Below are positions 43,246-51,446 of a DNA stretch of 64,000 nucleotides, in pieces. The translations under genes and the position numbers were made by a program. Numbering within the stretch: the first letter of the stretch is position 1; each line of letters begins with the position of its first letter. The DNA comes from CAYFQB01 sp964345225 (lineage in GTDB: Bacteria > Nitrospirota > Thermodesulfovibrionia > Thermodesulfovibrionales > UBA6898). The notes beneath the pieces were generated by a model. The model ran no database searches and had not been told where the DNA came from. It was given only the letters and a program-made list of their open reading frames with translations. Where the stretch lies: the NCBI GenBank assembly GCA_964345225.1, contig CAYFQB010000017.1, forward strand, positions 31,516 to 95,515, given 5' to 3'.

Positions 43246-44156
43246 TGAAAAAACTAATTAATAACAGAAATGGTGTTACACTTGTCGAGCTCCTCATTAC
43301 ACTGGTGATATTCTCAATAATAATAGTTACCATGCACTCTGTCTATACATCCTTCCTTAGAATCGCCACGACCGAAAGAAAGACAGCAAAGACAGAAATT
43401 GACCTGATTAATGTTGTATGGCCAATGATCAAGGAGGTACAGTCAGCAGGACTCGGCACGCCGGATGACCCGCTATTTACTTGTTCAGATGCCATTGCCC
43501 TGACTGGTGGTGTTCTGACGATCCATAGCACTGCTGCGGGTGATGCCCCTAACGCGGGCAGCTGGAGCTACATAGAACCTGACTGTTCAGTATCTAATAT
43601 ACCTGACGGTTCGAAGGTAGTGGTAATAAGCGCCCTCAATAGATCAAGGGTGGGTTCGGAAACTATAACTGCAGGAAAGGTCGGAGCAGCTTGTGATCCT
43701 GACAATGCTAACAATTTGGCATTTTGGTATGAAGATATTATGGGGGGTATTGAATGTTATGAAACAAAATATTCACTCCAGCCATATGGTATTCCTCCTA
43801 AAATGTGCGCACCAGGTACAAGCCAGTTCTCAAGAAGTGTCTCGAGCATAGCAGGAATTGAAAATTACGTTTCTATGTTCGACTGTGTACATACCGTTGA
43901 TTTAAGATTCGGCTGTATTGATACTTCCGGGGACATCTCATGGCAGACAGACACGAACTGTGCTACTGGAGACCTGCATCTTGTGCGGATAGGCCTGATT
44001 GTTCAGAGCAGTTCATTCAGAAATATGCAGTCTCCTGCAAGCATTGATCTTTTTGGAAGTATAGGTGCTGCTACCACAGTAAATATAACACCGGCCCAGA
44101 GAAATTATAAATGGAGGGCAATAGAGCAGACAATAGCCCTTAGGAATATATTTTAG
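43245..44156 (+). CDS. pilW: PilW-like minor prepilin
   Basis: The 303-residue prepilin opens MKKLINNRNG then VTLVELLITLVIFSIIIVT, with Glu at +5. The longer C-terminal domain and place between PilV- and PilX-like genes fit PilW/GspJ. It contains several cysteines, consistent with disulfide-stabilised minor pilins. The ATG overlaps the pilV stop by one base. Confidence 0.87.
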   Translation: MKKLINNRNGVTLVELLITLVIFSIIIVTMHSVYTSFLRIATTERKTAKTEIDLINVVWPMIKEVQSAGLGTPDDPLFTCSDAIALTGGVLTIHSTAAGDAPNAGSWSYIEPDCSVSNIPDGSKVVVISALNRSRVGSETITAGKVGAACDPDNANNLAFWYEDIMGGIECYETKYSLQPYGIPPKMCAPGTSQFSRSVSSIAGIENYVSMFDCVHTVDLRFGCIDTSGDISWQTDTNCATGDLHLVRIGLIVQSSSFRNMQSPASIDLFGSIGAATTVNITPAQRNYKWRAIEQTIALRNIF

Positions 44157-44174
44157 TTGAAGGGATAATGTACT

Positions 44175-44714
44175 ATGAAATACTTAACTATTAGAAGATA
44201 TAAAAATTCAGGTATTGCATTAGTTACCGCAATGGTAATAACTTTGGTTATTATGATGCTAATAGGATCACTGACATATCTGCTTACCAGAGGATTCGGC
44301 TCAAATGTCCTAAACAGGCAATTTACGACCGCCTATGATGCTGCTAACGGCGGAGTCGAATATGGAGCGGGTATAGTCAAGTCATACATTGATACAGCTG
44401 ACATTTCAGGTCTGGTTCCTACAGCTGCCATTGAGGCAAGTATTTCAAATTTAATTCAAAACTGTTCGACAACACCCGAGACATTCACTCTCAACACTGC
44501 TGACGGCAATTATACTATTGATATCGAAATGGTATGTCTTGGCACCCAGGTGATCCCCGGTATGGGCGGCGTACTTAAATTCCCTCCGCTGCCTGCTATA
44601 ACCAGTGGTGGTTCAGGGACATGGTACATATTCTACTCAATTAATGCAGTAGCACAAGAAACTACTACAGGGATAGTGGCAAGAACAGAATCGGTTTACA
44701 GGGCTATTCAATAA
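44175..44714 (+). CDS. pilX: PilX-like minor pilin
   Basis: The 179-residue protein has a basic leader (MKYLTIRRYKNSG) followed by IALVTAMVITLVIMMLIGSLTYLL, lacking the usual Glu at +5. That pattern is common in PilX/GspK-type proteins placed at the tip. The motif GVEYGAG following the helix matches PilX family N-termini. It starts 18 bases after pilW and completes the minor pilin set. Confidence 0.82.
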   Translation: MKYLTIRRYKNSGIALVTAMVITLVIMMLIGSLTYLLTRGFGSNVLNRQFTTAYDAANGGVEYGAGIVKSYIDTADISGLVPTAAIEASISNLIQNCSTTPETFTLNTADGNYTIDIEMVCLGTQVIPGMGGVLKFPPLPAITSGGSGTWYIFYSINAVAQETTTGIVARTESVYRAIQ

Positions 44715-44752
44715 TAATATAATATAAACAAAATTTCTAAAAGGTGGAAGAA

Positions 44753-45508
44753 ATGAAGAGATGTCTATCTATCTTATTTGTTTCTATATTTTTGTTAAGT
44801 GCATGCGGGGGCAAGGATAAACAAGAAGAGGCCTTCTTAAAAACAGTTCCTGATAAAACTGAAACCACCAGTGCTGGCATCGAGGCCGAACCAGAAAAGA
44901 CAATTGTTAAGGATACCGATGAGCTAGAAACCGAAAAGCCGGCAACCAAAGTCATACCTCCGATGCTCAGGTCAATAGAAGTTACACCCCAGTTCCCAAA
45001 ACTAGGCGATACTATAAAAGTTGATATCGAAGCGATCGATCGTGAAGGAGATAAAGTCAATTTTACTTATGAGTGGACAAAAAACGAAGAACCTATGTTT
45101 GATGTTACTGACACGATTGTTTTAGACGACAACTTTACAAGAGGCGATAAGCTTAAACTTATAGTCATTCCTTATAATGAAAATGGCGAAGGAACGCCGG
45201 GGTTTGCGGATATTACAGTGGGCAATTCTCCACCGGAAATTGTCTCATCTCCTGATTCGATCGATTTGAAGAACCGCCAGTTCTCCTACCAGATAAAGGC
45301 TACTGACCGTGATGGTGATACGCTTGCCTATGCCCTGAAGAAATCACCTTCAGGTATGTCAATTAATGAGGAAACAGGACTAATACAGTGGGATGTCCCG
45401 AGAGAATTCAAGGGGAAGACGACCATCAATATATCCGTAACTGACGGCCATGACGGAGAGGGTATACAGAATTTTGTGATCGAAATAATGGCCGAGGCAA
45501 CTGAGTAG
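44753..45508 (+). CDS. Lipoprotein with Ig/cadherin-like domains
   Basis: The product (251 residues) has a lipobox in FLLSACGG, an acidic Thr/Glu-rich linker (about 25-65), and two beta-sandwich domains: one beginning MLRSIEVTPQFPKLGD, and a second of the putative-Ig (He_PIG) type with PPEIVSSPDSIDL, ATDRDGDTLAYAL and INEETGLIQWDVP. The ATG at 44753 is preceded by AAGGTGG; the GTG inside that motif is not the start. It is the last gene of the pilus-tip operon and may be a surface accessory. The exact role is unknown. Confidence 0.82.
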   Translation: MKRCLSILFVSIFLLSACGGKDKQEEAFLKTVPDKTETTSAGIEAEPEKTIVKDTDELETEKPATKVIPPMLRSIEVTPQFPKLGDTIKVDIEAIDREGDKVNFTYEWTKNEEPMFDVTDTIVLDDNFTRGDKLKLIVIPYNENGEGTPGFADITVGNSPPEIVSSPDSIDLKNRQFSYQIKATDRDGDTLAYALKKSPSGMSINEETGLIQWDVPREFKGKTTINISVTDGHDGEGIQNFVIEIMAEATE

Positions 45509-45538
45509 GCAAACAAATACCTATCGTTTTTTTACTAT

Positions 45539-45605
45539 ACCCCAAAAAATGCCTTTGAAGCAGGTATACATTCTAATATAGTTGGGCATGTTTCTTGAGC
45601 GGACG
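45539..45605. repeat. Half copy of the dispersed repeat, downstream of feoB
   Basis: CCCAAAAAATGCCTTTGAAG, GCAGGTATACA and TAGTTGGGCATGTTTCTTG follow one another as in the outer end of full copy 3, then the match stops just at the feoB stop codon. The remaining inner 170 bp are absent. Confidence 0.8.
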
Positions 45606-47558
45606 CTACCCGAGTAACTTCAGCAGAAAATTCACCCCTCCCCCGACAAGTAGGGCAAAAGTAGTTATCATCGATATCATCATAAAGGCTGTTTTAGCAC
45701 CCCTTTCCTTGATAATCATGAAAAAATTCGCAAGGCATGGTACAAACAGTGTAATTGTTATTATACCTACAATAATCTGGTTTTCATTCAACAGCCCCTG
45801 TTTAGCAAGATCAAAAAGTCCTGCAGCACCATAGTCCCTTCTTAAAAATCCCATCAGTAATACACCTGTTGTCTTCTCGGGGAGGCCAAGTAGGTTTACT
45901 ATAATCGGAGATGCAAACGCCTCAATCCATGCTAAAAGTTTCAATTTATCCAGGATAAAAAGGATCAGGGTCCCAAGTAGGAAGAGAGGCACAGCTTCCT
46001 TCAGGTACCATTCAATCCTGTTCAGTGTCTTCATTAAAATATTGCCCATCCTTGGAACCCTGAGAGGGGGGAGTTCAAGGAAGAAATCAGCTTTTTCACC
46101 CGGTAATATCTTTGATGCTATGTATCCTGTAAGGACAAGAACAGAAAAAACCGTTCCAACCCACCATAGTGCTACCTTTATGGGGTAAGGACCCAGAATG
46201 CCGAGTATTATCCCGAGTTGTGCAGAACATGGTATGGCCAGTGCAATCAGGAACGTTGCTATTACCCTTTCTCTTTTGGTCTCAAGTATCCTTGTTGTCA
46301 TTGTTGCCATAGTGCCGCATCCAAGGCCGAGCACCATGGGCAGAACCGCCTTGCCGTTCAGCCCCATCTTGGTAAATGCATTGTTTGTGATCACTGCAAT
46401 CCTCGGCAGATACCCGCTGTCTTCAAGAAAACCAAAGGCAATAAAAAAAGTTGTTGTTATGGGTAGTATTATTGCTATTGCATAAGTGAGTGCCATTGTA
46501 AGCAGGCCGTATTGTCCTACGAGCATGTCCTGCAAAAAGACAGATGGAATAATATACCTTATTACTTTCTCAGTTCCCGGGCTGAGGTATCTGCCAAATA
46601 TTATTTCTTCAAAAAAATCAACCAGTGTACCTGCACCGAACTTGCCAACAAACTCATAAAAAACGAAAAGGGTAAAAATCAGGAAAAATAATCCCCATAA
46701 AGGATGCATCGTCCATCTTCCGAGCAAACGTCCAATATACCCTGCCTCACTTTCACCTTTCTTTAAGACTTCCTCAACTATTGCCTCGGCTGAATCTATC
46801 CTCTTTCTGGCAATTATATTAGCAATAGGGTCTTTATACCTGGTCTGGGCCTCTTCCACCAGATCCTCAATCTTATCTAATGTCTCCTTATCAAGATTAG
46901 CAACAAGCCAGTTCCTCAGGCTATCGTCTCCTGAAAGAATCATAAGTGCAATTGACCTTTTCGAGATATGGAAATCAGGGAGTAAATCAGATATCTTTTC
47001 AACATAGTCTTCTGTTACTTCTCCATAATTTATTCTGATCTTTGGCTTTTTCGGTAAAAGCAGGGAATTTTTCAGTCTCGATATCCCTTTTCGTTGGGGA
47101 GCTACTGTTCCTATTACCTCGATACCCAACAATTCCTCTAATTTTTTATAATCGATCTCTATCCCCTTTGCCTTTGCCTCATCTTCCATATTCATATCAA
47201 GAACACTGGCAATCCCCATTTCAGCTATCTGTACAAGAAGCATTAATGACCTCTTGAGATTCTTGGAGTCTGCGACGAGAACAACACTTTCTGGCTCATC
47301 CCTGAACAGTATGTCTCTTGTAACACGCTCGTCCTCGCTCATTGGTATCAGGCTGTTTACGCCTGGAGAATCAACTACAAGGAATTTTTTATTGTCTAAA
47401 CCTATATTGCCGTATGATACCTCAACCGTAGTCCCCGGATAATTAGAAACCGTAACATATCTGCCTGTAAGCAATCCGAAAATGACACTTTTACCTACGT
47501 TCGGATTTCCGACCAGCACTATTCTCTTATAATTCTGCTTCTTTTTATGCTCTTTCAT
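45606..47558 (-). CDS. feoB: Ferrous iron transporter B
   Basis: FeoB imports Fe2+ across the inner membrane. The 650-residue protein has the N-terminal G domain with G1 GNPNVGKS (17-24), G3 DSPG and G4 NMED, the helical GDI spacer, and two Gate regions with about eight helices (GVLLMGFLRRDYGAAG; LGLGCGTMATMTTRI). It is compact; family members often exceed 700. No feoA is present here. It begins 2 bases after the fur stop, so fur-feoB forms an operon. The stop adjoins a half copy of the dispersed repeat. Confidence 0.95.
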   Translation of the reverse strand: MKEHKKKQNYKRIVLVGNPNVGKSVIFGLLTGRYVTVSNYPGTTVEVSYGNIGLDNKKFLVVDSPGVNSLIPMSEDERVTRDILFRDEPESVVLVADSKNLKRSLMLLVQIAEMGIASVLDMNMEDEAKAKGIEIDYKKLEELLGIEVIGTVAPQRKGISRLKNSLLLPKKPKIRINYGEVTEDYVEKISDLLPDFHISKRSIALMILSGDDSLRNWLVANLDKETLDKIEDLVEEAQTRYKDPIANIIARKRIDSAEAIVEEVLKKGESEAGYIGRLLGRWTMHPLWGLFFLIFTLFVFYEFVGKFGAGTLVDFFEEIIFGRYLSPGTEKVIRYIIPSVFLQDMLVGQYGLLTMALTYAIAIILPITTTFFIAFGFLEDSGYLPRIAVITNNAFTKMGLNGKAVLPMVLGLGCGTMATMTTRILETKRERVIATFLIALAIPCSAQLGIILGILGPYPIKVALWWVGTVFSVLVLTGYIASKILPGEKADFFLELPPLRVPRMGNILMKTLNRIEWYLKEAVPLFLLGTLILFILDKLKLLAWIEAFASPIIVNLLGLPEKTTGVLLMGFLRRDYGAAGLFDLAKQGLLNENQIIVGIITITLFVPCLANFFMIIKERGAKTAFMMISMITTFALLVGGGVNFLLKLLG

Positions 47559-47560
47559 GG

Positions 47561-47986
47561 CTACTTTTTGCTACATCTTTCACATTGTCCCCATATTACA
47601 AGTGTATGAGTCTGTCCTTCGAAACTATTCTGTCTGCAAATCTCATCCTGAAGATTTTCGATTTTTTCAGAATAAAACTCAAATATTTCACCGCATGAAC
47701 CACAGATCAGGTGGTCATGGTGTCTATTGCCGAGGGTATGTTCGTATAAATATCCCTTTTCTGTTCTTGTGACTTTTTCAATAAGACCGCTTTTAAGAAG
47801 AAGATTCAGAGTCCTGTATACAGATGCCCTCGAGGCCTTTATACCTGAGTTTTTTATCTTTAGATAAAGTTGCTCAGGATCAAAATGTCCGTGAAATGAA
47901 AAAACCTCCTTCAGGATTGCCATACGCTCCTTTGTCAGTTTAAGTCCTCTATCCCAAAGAAAATTCTGGAATATCTTGATCTCCAT
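47561..47986 (-). CDS. fur: Fur-family metal-responsive repressor
   Basis: The 141-residue regulator has an N-terminal winged helix (RASVYRTLNLLLKSGLIEKV) and a metal/dimer domain with HHDHLIC, CGSCGE and a C-terminal CERC pair. Its place directly before feoB suggests iron sensing (Fur) rather than zinc or peroxide. There is no ribosome-binding site; the promoter -10 ends six bases before the ATG, so the mRNA is probably leaderless. A palindrome overlaps that promoter, suggesting autoregulation of the operon. Confidence 0.92.
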   Translation of the reverse strand: MEIKIFQNFLWDRGLKLTKERMAILKEVFSFHGHFDPEQLYLKIKNSGIKASRASVYRTLNLLLKSGLIEKVTRTEKGYLYEHTLGNRHHDHLICGSCGEIFEFYSEKIENLQDEICRQNSFEGQTHTLVIWGQCERCSKK

Positions 47987-47992
47987 GATGAT

Positions 47993-48031
47993 ATTCTAAA
48001 TGAAATTGAGATTAAGTTTCAACTTATTTCA
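47993..48031 (-). promoter_or_regulatory. fur-feoB promoter with overlapping palindromic operator
   Basis: On the minus strand TTGAAA (48022-48017), an 18-nt spacer and TAGAAT (47998-47993) precede the ATG by six bases. TGAAAT (48001-48006) and ATTTCA (48026-48031) form an inverted repeat around a central AAGTT-TC-AACTT, covering the -35 and spacer. This is a likely Fur box, though not a classical match. Confidence 0.6.
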
Positions 48032-48068
48032 CATAATTTTTTAATTTTATTATTATATATATATATTA

Positions 48069-48131
48069 ACCCAAAAAATGCGTTTGAAGCATGTATACAT
48101 ATCTTATAGTTGGGCATGTTTCTTGAGGAGA
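48069..48131. repeat. Half copy of the dispersed repeat, upstream of fur
   Basis: AACCCAAAAAATGCGTTTG, GCATGTATACAT and TATAGTTGGGCATGTTTC match the same end module as at 45539-45605, in the same orientation. The two half copies bracket fur-feoB. Confidence 0.8.
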
Positions 48132-48164
48132 CCCACCTGAGGCGGGGCGAAGCCCCTTAACTTT

Positions 48165-48450
48165 TCGCATGGCGCATGGCGTTCTTTTAACCGCCTACTG
48201 CCTACTTTTTGATAACTAATAAGGTTACGTCTATCGGCTTCGTTTATCTTAGTCTTTATTCACCTCTAGTTATTCAATCTTCAATCTGCATTCTGCATTT
48301 TGCATTCTTCAATTTTCTTTGTTCTTTACTGCTTACTTCCTACTGCTTACTTCCTACTTTTTACTCCTCACTCCTTACTCCTTACCCCTCACCCCTTACT
48401 TTTTGTGCTATGCACTCTGCTCTGCACCCTTTGCGTCTTGCGGTTAGATA
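48165..48450. repeat. Heptanucleotide repeat array, about 40 units
   Basis: One 7-nt register runs through GCGCATG, GCCTACT, the CGTCTATCGGCTTCGTTTAT block, TTCTGCA/ATCTTCA and TTACTCC/CTACTTT families to about 48450. With the half repeat before it and the inverted-repeat element after it, it accounts for nearly all of 47987-48723; no gene is supported there. Confidence 0.9.
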
Positions 48451-48484
48451 CCTTCTCAGCAAACAGGTGGTTTTTAAATGTATT

Positions 48485-48680
48485 CACCCAAAAAATGCAT
48501 ATAGGAAAATGCAGATATTGCGAAAAAATTAATTTTTCGATACCTTAACGCACCTTTACCATATTCGAAATGGTATATTTTCATGCGAACAACGATTAAG
48601 GATAATCTCAATACAATAATCGAGTTAAATAAATTTTTGAGCAATATCTGCATTTTTCGGATTCATATGTTTTGCATTTA
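48485..48680. repeat. Inverted-repeat element upstream of argG
   Basis: GAAAATGCAGATATTGC (48505-48521) is matched in inverse by GCAATATCTGCATTTTTC (48641-48658), with outer ACCCAAAAAATGCAT and TTTTGCATTTA ends. Inside is a 17-bp near-palindrome at 48558-48574 (ACCATATTCGAAATGGT). It may be a small non-autonomous element or a long leader hairpin for argG. Confidence 0.65.
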
Positions 48681-48723
48681 ATTCGTTTTTATGCTATTTT
48701 TAAAACTTCAATGGAGGCATGAA

Positions 48724-49917
48724 ATGAAGAAGATAGTCCTTGCATATTCTGGAGGCCTCGATACTTCTGTAGCCATAAAATGGTTGAAAGAAACCTACAA
48801 TTCAGAAGTAATCGCATTCTGTGCAGACCTCGGACAGGCTGAGGATCTAAGAAGAGTAAGGCAGAAGGCAATTAAGACCGGAGCCTCAAAAGTATATATT
48901 GAAGATCTCAGGGAAGAGTTTGCTAAACATTATATCTTCCCCATGCTGAGAGGAAATGCTGTATATGAAGGATTCTATCTGCTCGGAACATCCATAGCCA
49001 GACCTCTTATAGCAAAAAAACAGATTGACATAGCAGTAAAAGAAAAGGCTGATGCAGTAGCCCACGGTGCAACAGGCAAAGGTAATGACCAGATAAGATT
49101 TGAGCTTTCATACTATGCTCTTAAGCCCGAGATAAAAGTTATATCTCCATGGAGGGAATGGCCTTTCGATTCAAGGAAATCTCTAATCGACTATTCTAAT
49201 AAACATGGTATTCCTGTCTCTGCAACAAAAGAAAAACCATTCAGCATAGACAGAAATATCTTTCACATAAGTTATGAGGGTGGAATTCTCGAAAATCCCT
49301 GGTCAGAGCCTCCATCAGATATGTATACGCTAATAAACCCCCTGGAAAAAACTCCTGATAGACCGGCATACATCCAAATAACATTTAAAAAAGGGGATCC
49401 GGTAAATATTAACGGGAGAAATATGTCACCAGCCAGGCTATTGCTAAAACTGAATGAGATAGGCGGCAGACACGGAATAGGGAGAGTCGATATGGTTGAG
49501 AACAGATATGTTGGAATCAAATCAAGAGGGGTATATGAAGCACCAGGCGGAACCATATTACATATCGCCAGAAAGGCGGTTGAATCAATAACACTGGACA
49601 GGGAAGTTGTACATCTGAGAGACTCATTAATGCCAAGATATGCAGAGCTGATTTACTATGGTTACTGGTTTTCTCCTGAGCGCATCGTGCTTCAGAAACT
49701 TCTTGATGAGACTCAGAAATCTGTCTCAGGCACTGCACGGCTGAAACTTTACAAGGGAAATTGCCAGGTTGTTGGAAGAAAATCTCCTATATCCATTTAT
49801 AGTTCTAAACTTGCAACATTCGATGCTGAAGATATCTATAATCAGAAGGATGCAGAGGGATTTATAAAACTGAATGCCCTTCGTTTAAAAGCTTACAAAC
49901 CGCTCAGGAAAAAGTAA
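48724..49917 (+). CDS. argG: Argininosuccinate synthase
   Basis: ArgG joins citrulline and aspartate with ATP in arginine synthesis. The product is 397 residues. The ATP loop is AYSGGLDTSVAI near the N-terminus, followed by AHGATGKGNDQIRFE and a C-terminal helical region. The start at 48724 has GGAGG six bases upstream; an in-frame ATG at 48691 would add 11 unrelated residues. It is transcribed alone, with an inverted-repeat element directly before it. Confidence 0.97.
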   Translation: MKKIVLAYSGGLDTSVAIKWLKETYNSEVIAFCADLGQAEDLRRVRQKAIKTGASKVYIEDLREEFAKHYIFPMLRGNAVYEGFYLLGTSIARPLIAKKQIDIAVKEKADAVAHGATGKGNDQIRFELSYYALKPEIKVISPWREWPFDSRKSLIDYSNKHGIPVSATKEKPFSIDRNIFHISYEGGILENPWSEPPSDMYTLINPLEKTPDRPAYIQITFKKGDPVNINGRNMSPARLLLKLNEIGGRHGIGRVDMVENRYVGIKSRGVYEAPGGTILHIARKAVESITLDREVVHLRDSLMPRYAELIYYGYWFSPERIVLQKLLDETQKSVSGTARLKLYKGNCQVVGRKSPISIYSSKLATFDAEDIYNQKDAEGFIKLNALRLKAYKPLRKK

Positions 49918-50064
49918 CGGTTTAACTGCCTCTTCTGATAGCTAAACTGAATTATAAAATGAAGTACTTAGACTGTAAATTTAAAATTTATCAAAAAACA
50001 GATATGTATGTTTCAAAATCTGTGATCTGCTATTTGCAATTTGCAATTCCTTCCAGGAAAAGAG

Positions 50065-51150
50065 ATGTCTGATATCAGGTACTGGATCGGCCTTTCCATT
50101 GTTCCGGAAATCGGCCCGGTCATGACTAAAAAACTGCTTGCATTGATGGAAAGCCCAGAAAAAATATTTAATGCAGGAATTAAAGACCTGCTTTCTGTAA
50201 AAGGACTCGATAAGGAAAAGGCTGAAAACATTAGAAACTTTCTGCACTGGGACTATATAGAAAAACAGATTAAGGTTATTGAGAGAAATGGCATAAAGGT
50301 CATCGGCTTTAATGATTCTCAATATCCTGAGGTACTTAGAGAATTGCCGGATTCCCCGGTAGTCCTCTATATGAAAGGGGATTATGATCCTGATGACAGG
50401 TATGGTATTGCAGTTGTCGGTTCACGAAAATATACATATTATGGAGAGGCCGTTGCACAGAAGATTTCGATCGAGCTATCCTCAGCAGGCTTTACGATTA
50501 TCAGCGGAATGGCAAGAGGTATTGACAGCCTGGCCCATAAGGGTGCCTTGACCTCAGGCGGAAGAACCATTGCTGTGCTTGGCTCAGGTCTTGATATTTA
50601 CTATCCTCCGGAGAATAAGGGGCTGATGGAAAAGATTATATGTTCTGGCTGTGTAATAAGTGAGTTTCCTCCTGGTACAATGCCAAATAGAGAAAATTTC
50701 CCCCGCAGAAACAGATTGATAAGCGGTCTTTCTCTGGGTGTCCTCGTTGTTGAAGCTACAAATGAAAGCGGTTCTCTTATTACAGCAAACTATGCACTAG
50801 AACAGAATAAGGAGGTATTTGCCATACCCGGCAATATAACCTCCAGTAATTCAGAAGGTACAAACAGGTTGATAAAGCAGGGTGCAAAGATAGTGCTTGA
50901 TTCAGAAGATATTATTGAAGAACTCGCGCCTGTACTGAGAGGCTTTATTAAGTCAAGAAATAAAAAGAAAATAGACATGACAGAAGAGGAAAGCAGACTC
51001 TGCAGTATACTTACAAGAGAACCCATGCATATAGACCTGATAGCAAGGGAAACCGGACTGCCGGTATATAGAATTCTCGATTTGCTTCTTTCTCTGGAGT
51101 TGAAAGGAGTTACGAGACAAGCCAATGGAAAAAGATTTTATTTATCATGA
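50065..51150 (+). CDS. dprA: DNA processing protein DprA
   Basis: DprA loads RecA onto incoming single-stranded DNA in natural transformation. The 361-residue protein has an N-terminal helix-hairpin-helix/SAM-like part (IVPEIGPVMTKKLLAL), the Rossmann core with VVGSRKYTYYGE, SGMARGIDSLAHKGAL and PRRNRLISGLS, and a C-terminal winged helix (TGLPVYRILDLLLSLELKG). The ATG at 50065 has AGGAAAAGAG before it; an upstream TTG is rejected. With type IV pili nearby it suggests transformation potential. Confidence 0.95.
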   Translation: MSDIRYWIGLSIVPEIGPVMTKKLLALMESPEKIFNAGIKDLLSVKGLDKEKAENIRNFLHWDYIEKQIKVIERNGIKVIGFNDSQYPEVLRELPDSPVVLYMKGDYDPDDRYGIAVVGSRKYTYYGEAVAQKISIELSSAGFTIISGMARGIDSLAHKGALTSGGRTIAVLGSGLDIYYPPENKGLMEKIICSGCVISEFPPGTMPNRENFPRRNRLISGLSLGVLVVEATNESGSLITANYALEQNKEVFAIPGNITSSNSEGTNRLIKQGAKIVLDSEDIIEELAPVLRGFIKSRNKKKIDMTEEESRLCSILTREPMHIDLIARETGLPVYRILDLLLSLELKGVTRQANGKRFYLS

Positions 51151-51380
51151 GGTGGAGCCTTCGCCAGAAATTTAAAAATTTCAAAATTTCTTCGAAAAAC
51201 TATTAAATACAATGGATTTTATTCCGAAGAAGTTCTAAATATAATTATTACGGCTCATTTCCTTATAAACAGAACTGATAAACTTGACATTTTAAAGTCT
51301 TTTCCTGTTTATATACATATATGGAGCAGTTTTATGAAAAATAAGATATAATCAGCATTCTGTAGGAGGAAGAGTATTTT

Positions 51381-51446
51381 ATGGAAATAAGATTTAAAGA
51401 AAAATCGGGAAAAGAGGTTATTGATGAAGTCACTCGTTATTGTTGA
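51381..51446 (+). CDS. 21-residue ORF overlapping the topA start
   Basis: AGGAGG (51364-51369) lies 11 nt before an ATG opening a 21-residue frame (MEIRFKEKSGKEVIDEVTRY plus Cys) that stops at 51446, 22 nt inside topA. The spacing is long but the overlap would couple translation of topA to it. It may be a leader peptide or chance. Confidence 0.35.
   Translation: MEIRFKEKSGKEVIDEVTRYC

Noticed and set aside
51151..51380. Strong terminator or promoter after dprA
   Set aside because: TTGACA at 51284 lacks a good -10 at 16-18 nt, and the A/T inverted repeats near 51170-51195 are too weak to call.
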